This document shows, in pieces, positions 59,101 through 64,000 of a stretch of 64,000 bases of DNA. The stretch's first letter is position 1; every line of letters begins with the position of its first letter. The notes below the pieces were generated by a model that saw nothing but the letters and a program-made list of their open reading frames with translations, was not told where the DNA came from and did no database searches. The stretch is taken from NCBI GenBank assembly GCA_029582265.1, contig CM055817.1, positions 28,514,258-28,578,257 of the forward strand, written 5' to 3'. Source of the DNA: Zoroaster sp. YZ-2022 (Eukaryota > Echinodermata > Asteroidea > Forcipulatida > Zoroasteridae). The position numbers and the translations under genes are program-made.

Positions 59101-59353
59101 ACTTTTTGGGCCATGTTGTCCGTAAGGAGAAGTTGGAATGCCTGTCTCTCCAGGGCCTGATAAAGGGGAAAAGATCACGATGAAGACAGAGGGGGAAGTA
59201 TATGGATCGCATCAACCAACTAGTGAGAGAGGAGAATCAGGACGACCCAAGTTCTGCAGCACAAGTCTTTAACTGGGCACGGGATAGGACTAAATGGAAA
59301 TTCATAACCGCCAAAGCGTGTATCACGTCTGGCACCTAACAGAACAGAACAGA
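56110..59353 (+). mobile_element. RTE-like non-LTR retrotransposon, near full length
   Basis: 5' leader about 56110-56440, one long ORF (endonuclease + RT), and a 3' end with a short repeated tail 'aacagaacagaacag' (59338-59352). It lies in an intron of the minus-strand gene, in antisense orientation to it. 5' limit approximate. Confidence 0.85.
56448..59339 (+). pseudogene. Endonuclease-reverse transcriptase of the RTE-like element (two in-frame TGA)
   Basis: EEP endonuclease: 'LRIATWNVRTLYQKGKLE', 'GLSEVRWTGAG', 'QAYAPTSD', 'VMGDFNAKVG', 'DSDHNPVV'. RT: 'KMKKGKAVGPDEV', 'EQYGFMPDRGTRNATFTLR', 'FLCFIDYTKAFDKVQH', 'LRGLRQGCVQSP', 'LRYADDTVLIA'. C-terminal part: 'SYLGSLITTDGR', 'LLKCYIWSVLTYGCESWTL', 'FRRMLKI'. 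The frame is intact except for TGA at 58701-58703 and TGA at 59181-59183, both explicable as CGA to TGA; it ends at TAA 59337-59339. No ATG precedes the endonuclease domain in frame (open back to 56397), so the start is non-ATG or lost. It catalyses target-primed reverse transcription. Confidence 0.88.
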
Positions 59354-59410
59354 TGAACCTTGGCCATTAATATTAAAATGATAAAATTTTGTGTTACTTT
59401 ATTTCCTCAC

Positions 59411-59529
59411 CTGTTTCATTTGCCATTTCAACTAGAAGCGAAATATGACTACTCGGAGACCACTGATCGGAGATGAAGATTAAAAACAATGTATTCTCTC
59501 TAGATGCCACGCTTAGTGGCAAATGCTCC
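59411..59529 (-). CDS. CUB-domain exon, C-terminal half (first CUB)
   Basis: 119-nt exon, ttttttcag|...|gtgagg, phase 2 to phase 1. Encodes 'LPLSVASRENTLFLIFISDQ' and 'HISLLVEMANETG', the last strands of a CUB domain. Joins 60716-60950 in frame ('LTLTG' + 'EHLPL'). Confidence 0.8.
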
Positions 59530-59667
59530 CTGAAAAAATGAGAGAAAAGCAGCATCTGTCTAAGTTGTCAACAAATATGTAATTCAGATGTGTTTTTTGT
59601 CCCCTGTTTTTGTCCATTTCAATCCATCAAATATCATAATTGCATTCACTGATAGGACACCGATTCC

Positions 59668-60504
59668 ATGCCCTGTTGAAAGTCTGCTCTGATCGTGATG
59701 ATATTGTCTCTTTCAAATCAAATGTTTAAGTATACCCTGTTTTAAGCGCAATTCCTATGCACCTTATACTTTACAATAGCTGAAGTTATTCCGAGGCCTT
59801 GGTCAGATAGTGTTCTATACAATTTGCTGTTATTTTAAAGCATTGAATATCAAAAGCAATTGATTTCGAATGATTTAGTGATTAGTGAACTGGAATTATG
59901 ATTAGATGACCTTCCCATGGGGATTGACCCAATTCATTGTATTTGCAAATGAAACTTACACGTATGTATTGTATACACTGTAGGCCTATGTGTTGTATAT
60001 CTACATGTATGTTTTCAAGAGGAGGGGCACCCCAGCAAACGAGATGAGATTTGGCCAATGACTCCACCCTTTCAACAATCTGACCTGTTTCTATACTATC
60101 CTGTTTCTACCCTGCAAAAATACAATGTACATGTATAACATGGGTCCACATCTTGAAATGTTTAGCCACCCTGCTGATTTGTTTTTAAGACACATGTTGG
60201 AAACCGCTTGTTTTTATTTGGCCTTGTGCCGACCAATTTTGTTAACATTGTGGCCTTGCCCATAAAAAACTAGACAGAAAACAAGAGGCGTCTTCTTGTT
60301 TTACCTTCATCAAATTTCCATTTTATGATTTAAACAAACTTTTAAAGTTGAAGACAGGTTTCTTGTAGTGGCAAAATTCTCGAAATGAATTTACGTTTAA
60401 AAAGGTAGATTTTTCTATTCACAATCTAGCCCCGCCTCCCAAAAAAGACTCAAACTCAAGATGGCTCCAACTTTGTATATGATTTTCATCCAAATCTGGA
60501 CGCT
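59668..60504. other. Intron of the CUB domain
   Basis: AT-rich; one MITE lies further on at 60505. The 'ccatgccctg' block near 59668 repeats 44810. No exon seen. Confidence 0.4.
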
Positions 60505-60639
60505 TACCCTGCAAAAACTAAGGTGTTAAAATAACACTAGTGGTGTCAACTTTATTTTTCCATGGTGTTTATATTGTGCGAGTTGCCTAATATAAACACC
60601 AATGGTGTAGTTTTTAACAGCACAGTTTTTGCAGTGTAG
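60505..60639. mobile_element. Short MITE with CTGCAAAAACT ends
   Basis: Left 'accctgcaaaaactaaggtg' and right 'aacagcacagtttttgcagt' are inverted, with inner 'ggtgttaaaa/taacacc'-type repeats. About 135 bp, in the intron between the two CUB exons. Confidence 0.75.
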
Positions 60640-60715
60640 CAGCTGCACTATAATTACTATGATCGCAAAAGTAATAATAACAAATATAAATACAAATACC
60701 AATGAAATAACATAC

Positions 60716-60950
60716 CCAGTCAGGGTGAGAAACCCAGCATTATACACATATCCATTCCCTAATATAAGAAAGTCATGTCTTTCCCGTAAAAAGAACTCCA
60801 GGAAAGTTACTAAAACTCGGTATCCGACTTCTGTAACTATTGACCAGAGGCAATATACGTCTGCTGCATAACGAATCCCTTGCATGCCTGGTGCAGTTAT
60901 CAGCAGCGGTACATTATCCGTTAGATTGATGAAGGTTTCTCCACAAGGTC
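60716..60950 (-). CDS. CUB-domain exon, N-terminal half (first CUB)
   Basis: 235-nt exon, polypyrimidine-cataccag|...|gtatgt, phase 1 to 2. Encodes 'GPCGETFINLTDNVPLLITA', 'PGMQGIRYAADVYCLWSIVT', 'YRVLVTFLEFFLRERHDFL', then 'GNGYVYNAGFLTLTG', the first two thirds of a CUB domain with its first cysteine pair. The long pyrimidine run before the acceptor (60951-61130 on this strand) is unusually pure. Confidence 0.82.
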
Positions 60951-61733
60951 CTGGTATGGGAGGAGTGGGGGAGATGTGTATGGGGAAGAGTTGGAGGTGA
61001 TTGGGAGGTAATGTGTGGGGAGGAGAGGAGGAACACAGGGGTGGATAGGGATGGGACAGGGAGGGAGGGGGAAGGGAAGGAAGGGGGGTAGGAAGAGGAA
61101 CAGGAATAGGAAGAGAATAAGAAGAAACAATGTGTCAAAACAGAATGTAGGCCTACCTGGCTTGAATGAAAATTTTGGTATGAAATATGGCAGTAATTAC
61201 TTTAACTTGAACTTTAACCAAATGAACAAGAGGTATTTAACGACGAATAATTTAACGCGAAATGGCTCCACAACATAATTATATTGCAAACCCGCATAAA
61301 TTCAGTGTTATCCAAACTATTATATGCCATGTATCATTTATCTTTTGTGCAATAGGTTTAAATTTAACCATTATTTACCCATATGCCTTACTATCTGATC
61401 TATACTTTTGCAATTTGATATTAAGATTAAAGATTTACTTTTGACGGTTGACTTTTTGCAGGCAGCAAGAGTTCAAGACACAGGGGTCAATATTAAAGAG
61501 AATGTACAACATTTGTAATATCTAGGTAATCACATGAACAAATTATTATCTAAACATTTTTGTAAAGTTGGTTCAAGTACCCATCATCCTTAAAACCTCG
61601 GCTAAATTACTTTCATCTAAAAAAAAAAACCTCTTAGGTCGAATTTACAAATTTACATAAAAACATTTATGTTTTCGTAATTTTCTAAACAACGTGACCA
61701 TCTATTGTACTTTAACGTGTTTAGTTTATGATA
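60951..61733. other. Intron with a ~170-bp polypurine tract
   Basis: 60951-61125 is almost pure A/G on the plus strand, hence pyrimidine on the coding strand. The rest is AT-rich without exons. Confidence 0.55.
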
Positions 61734-62649
61734 TAGGGTTTCCCGGTCAATTACAGCAAATAAGCGGCCAATTTCACTTTCATACATTCATATTAAAGCG
61801 ATTTTGCCTCTCCAGATGTTACTGTGTTTCGAATTAACAATTCAAGCATTCAATTACATTTTCAGGCTATGCGAATTCATGTGGCATTATATTCAATGTA
61901 GCATATACGTCGTTCTTTTTTAGTATTGCACATTCTTCAATTTAGTAGAGTTAGTTCGACAGGAGATTTTCACTAAAATGTTACTTTCATTTTCGTATAA
62001 CGGCAATCAATTTCGCAAAAATGAGAATTTAAAAAAATACGAGAAACAAATGCAAAAAAGACAACAGAATACGTTTCATATGTTTACTTTAATTTTGTTT
62101 TCTTTATTCATGTGCGTTTCTCGTACACTTTATATAGGGCCAATCGGTCTTATTTTGTTTTGTTCATTCTCTGATTAGAATCTTTATTGGTTTTCTGATC
62201 TGAGCCTAATTCTGTAATGCGTTTTTGAAACATTTATGTTATAATAGACTGTTTCATTGTAACCTGTTTTTATTGTTTGAGTGTGTCTTTATCATGTTTT
62301 ATCCTGGTTTGTTATTGTCAATTCATTCATTAGTGAACCGTTTTTATACCTTTACAAATCTTTAAGTGTCAATTAAGTTGCACAAATTTCACAAATGCCC
62401 GCCCAATAATGAATTTTTGAAAGACCAAATACGCGCCATGAAAAGCTCCTGCGAATTTGAATGATGTTCGAGTGGATTGTTAAATTGCATGGTTATTTTG
62501 TTTAAATCGCATGACGAAAGAGTACTAAATTGCCTACTCATAAAACGAAATTGAAGGATGATTTTGAGCAGCATTCAATTTCGCGCGAAACAGAATGACG
62601 CAGTGTTTAAATTGGCTGCTTATTTGCCGAAATTGACCGGGAAAACCTA
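61734..62649. mobile_element. Non-autonomous copy of the TAGGTTTTCCCGG transposon family
   Basis: Ends TAGGGTTTCCCGGTCAATTA and (reverse complement of right end) TAGGTTTTCCCGGTCAATTT, flanked by TA (61732-61733, 62650-62651). Many 'aatttcgc' subterminal words. 916 bp, no transposase. Same family as 18148-21297. Confidence 0.85.
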
Positions 62650-62913
62650 TATTTTTTTAAACTATAGGGTTTAAATAAACGTACGTTACCACATATATTA
62701 TCTCTTCCCTTTTAACTAAAAGCAAAGCATATAGCTTAATGTATAAAACATTGATTGCATACATTATTTTTCATAAAAGATCATGATTGTTATATCCATA
62801 TTAGACTTACATTTTAGGATAATTTTAGCCATGCCGTAGAGATGGAGTTTCGCCTGCGTTTATTACATAACATAAGTAAAAACACAAACAAAAACCTACA
62901 ACTCACAACTCAC

Positions 62914-63027
62914 CACAATGAAACTCGTCAGACAAGTCTAGGCAGTCAGTCGAACCATCACAAATCAGATCACTAGAGATACACTGAAATCCCGAACGAC
63001 AAGCAAACTCGCTTTCAACGCACATTC
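62914..63027 (-). CDS. LDL-receptor class A domain exon
   Basis: 114-nt symmetric phase 1-1 exon, tttatcag|...|gtgagt. Encodes 'MCVESEFACRSGFQCISSDL', 'ICDGSTDCLDLSDEFHCG': six cysteines and the calcium-binding D-x-S-D-E. It lies upstream of the first CUB. Typical of receptor or secreted proteins with ligand-binding LDLa arrays. Confidence 0.9.
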
Positions 63028-63294
63028 CTGATAAAGCATACACCATATAATCATCTATTACACACAATATCAATATATTGTGTATTTAAATTTCATGCTT
63101 AAACTCTAAAAAATAAAATAAATAAAATAACAAAAAGGAATAACAAACCGCAATAACATTATTACGGGGAGAACCACGGATTTATTTCTAACCTTTCCTC
63201 AGGGGAGTGGATGTGAGTTTGAATCAGAACAAATTTTTGGTGGAAGGTACGCATAATGTTTTTGGTTCTTATTTTAGATGTTAATTTTATCCCT

Positions 63295-63507
63295 ACACTC
63301 TTAAAACCTTTTAAAAATTCGGTGAGTGACAACACATTATAACGTTAAATTCAATTCAAAAAAGTTCTGAATTAACACGGCGTCAAGTTAAGTTTAACTG
63401 TATCAATGTTAATTCAGTACTTTCAAAAGTTAAATCCAACTTTATAAAAAGTTGTCACTGACCGAGTTCTTTAAAATGCTGATTCAACACTTTAATTTAA
63501 AGAGTGT
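63295..63507. mobile_element. Short MITE with ACACTCTT ends
   Basis: Left 'acactcttaaaacc' and right 'tttaaagagtgt' are inverted. Inner blocks 'ggtgagtgacaac' and 'gttgtcactgacc' also pair. 213 bp, non-coding. Confidence 0.7.
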
Positions 63508-63981
63508 ATTAGACTCTTATATCAGTCACTTATATCACCGTTGTGTACGAAAACATAATCATTTAAAACGTTTACCACAGAATTTATTTATCTATTATTA
63601 TGTATTTAATGATTAAAACCCAAAAGACTTATTCAATGCCTCACATATTCAAAAGAATAGCATTTACCACTAAAACGTAGAAAGTAAATTGGACCTATTC
63701 AAAAATCAACTGCCATGGCGAAAGGAACACCCAACAGCGTTGATTTGGATATGAAGGGATTTTAATTAAACTATTCCTGAAGAATAGTTAGGACAAGTCA
63801 GTAGTTAGGACAAGTCAAACAATTTTGAGCATGATCGGTCGAAGCGCAATACGCCCCCCCCCACCATGCTGATAGAGTTAACAAAAAAATGTTCAATTAA
63901 ACACTGGGGGAAAATGATAATTAAATTGTTTGTTGGGGGAGACAAACCTGCTATTTTATTTCCGTGCCGCCTATTACTTAC

Positions 63982-64000
63982 CGCATCCCAATTCGTCCCA
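63982..64000 (-). CDS. End of a further LDLa exon (partial)
   Basis: The last 19 bp of an exon before |gtaagt. Reads 'WDELGCG' in phase 1, matching the 'D-x-x-D-E-x-x-C' end of an LDLa domain and the phase of the next exon. The rest lies outside the window. Confidence 0.55.

Noticed and set aside
61978..62178. 66-residue hydrophobic peptide
   Set aside because: Lies inside a non-autonomous transposon copy with no support.

Overview
The window is animal nuclear DNA, AT-rich, gene-poor and crowded with repeats. It looks like a marine invertebrate deuterostome (an echinoderm or another ambulacrarian, possibly a lancelet). The grounds are an invertebrate-type LRR/7TM receptor of the LGR family, a gene built from LDLa, CUB, EGF and HYR exons with mostly phase-1 introns, and abundant CR1/L2-like and RTE-like retrotransposons, foldback elements and short-TIR elements. 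The species cannot be named from sequence alone. Three assembly gaps of exactly 500 N lie at 12611-13110, 33835-34334 and 55428-55927.

Layout. 1-1909 is a tandem array of ~140 bp units that returns in inverted orientation at 13111-16041. Between these arms lie a degenerate Gypsy-type LTR element (about 1925-4020), the last two exons of an LGR-type GPCR (4760-4834 and 5427-6612, + strand) and a 5.7 kb foldback element (6565-12268). The foldback has terminal inverted repeats full of palindromic GGCGGCCGCC units and carries a CR1/L2-like retrotransposon. It inserted into the last codons of the GPCR, so the receptor tail is now encoded by transposon sequence; the displaced original end is visible at 12275-12295. 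Two short-TIR elements with TTA targets sit side by side at 14244-15786.

16-34 kb is mobile-element territory. It holds a 3.15 kb IS630/Tc1-like transposon with its transposase (18148-21297), several MITEs, retrotransposon fragments, a ~205 bp (TAA)n microsatellite, and a 5.4 kb unit (27990-33385). That unit has long inverted repeats around a frameshifted ~1,390-codon minus-strand ORF with features of a PIN/FEN-like nuclease and a C-terminal Cys-rich motif.

34-42 kb holds a plus-strand gene of the DUF4806 type (exons at 38468-38737, 39259-39418 and 41173-41345), interrupted by a SINE-derived insertion and a Tc1 deletion derivative, with two apparent reading-frame breaks. 47-64 kb (minus strand) holds exons of a secreted or membrane-bound modular protein: LDLa, LDLa, CUB (two exons), EGF, CUB, HYR, continuing beyond the right edge. 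A near full-length RTE-like retrotransposon (56110-59353, two in-frame TGA codons) sits in one of its introns.

The host genes appear unrelated to each other. The recurring theme is elements built from inverted arms of short tandem or palindromic units, plus a dispersed family that ends in a stem-loop whose stem sequence differs between copies while pairing is kept.
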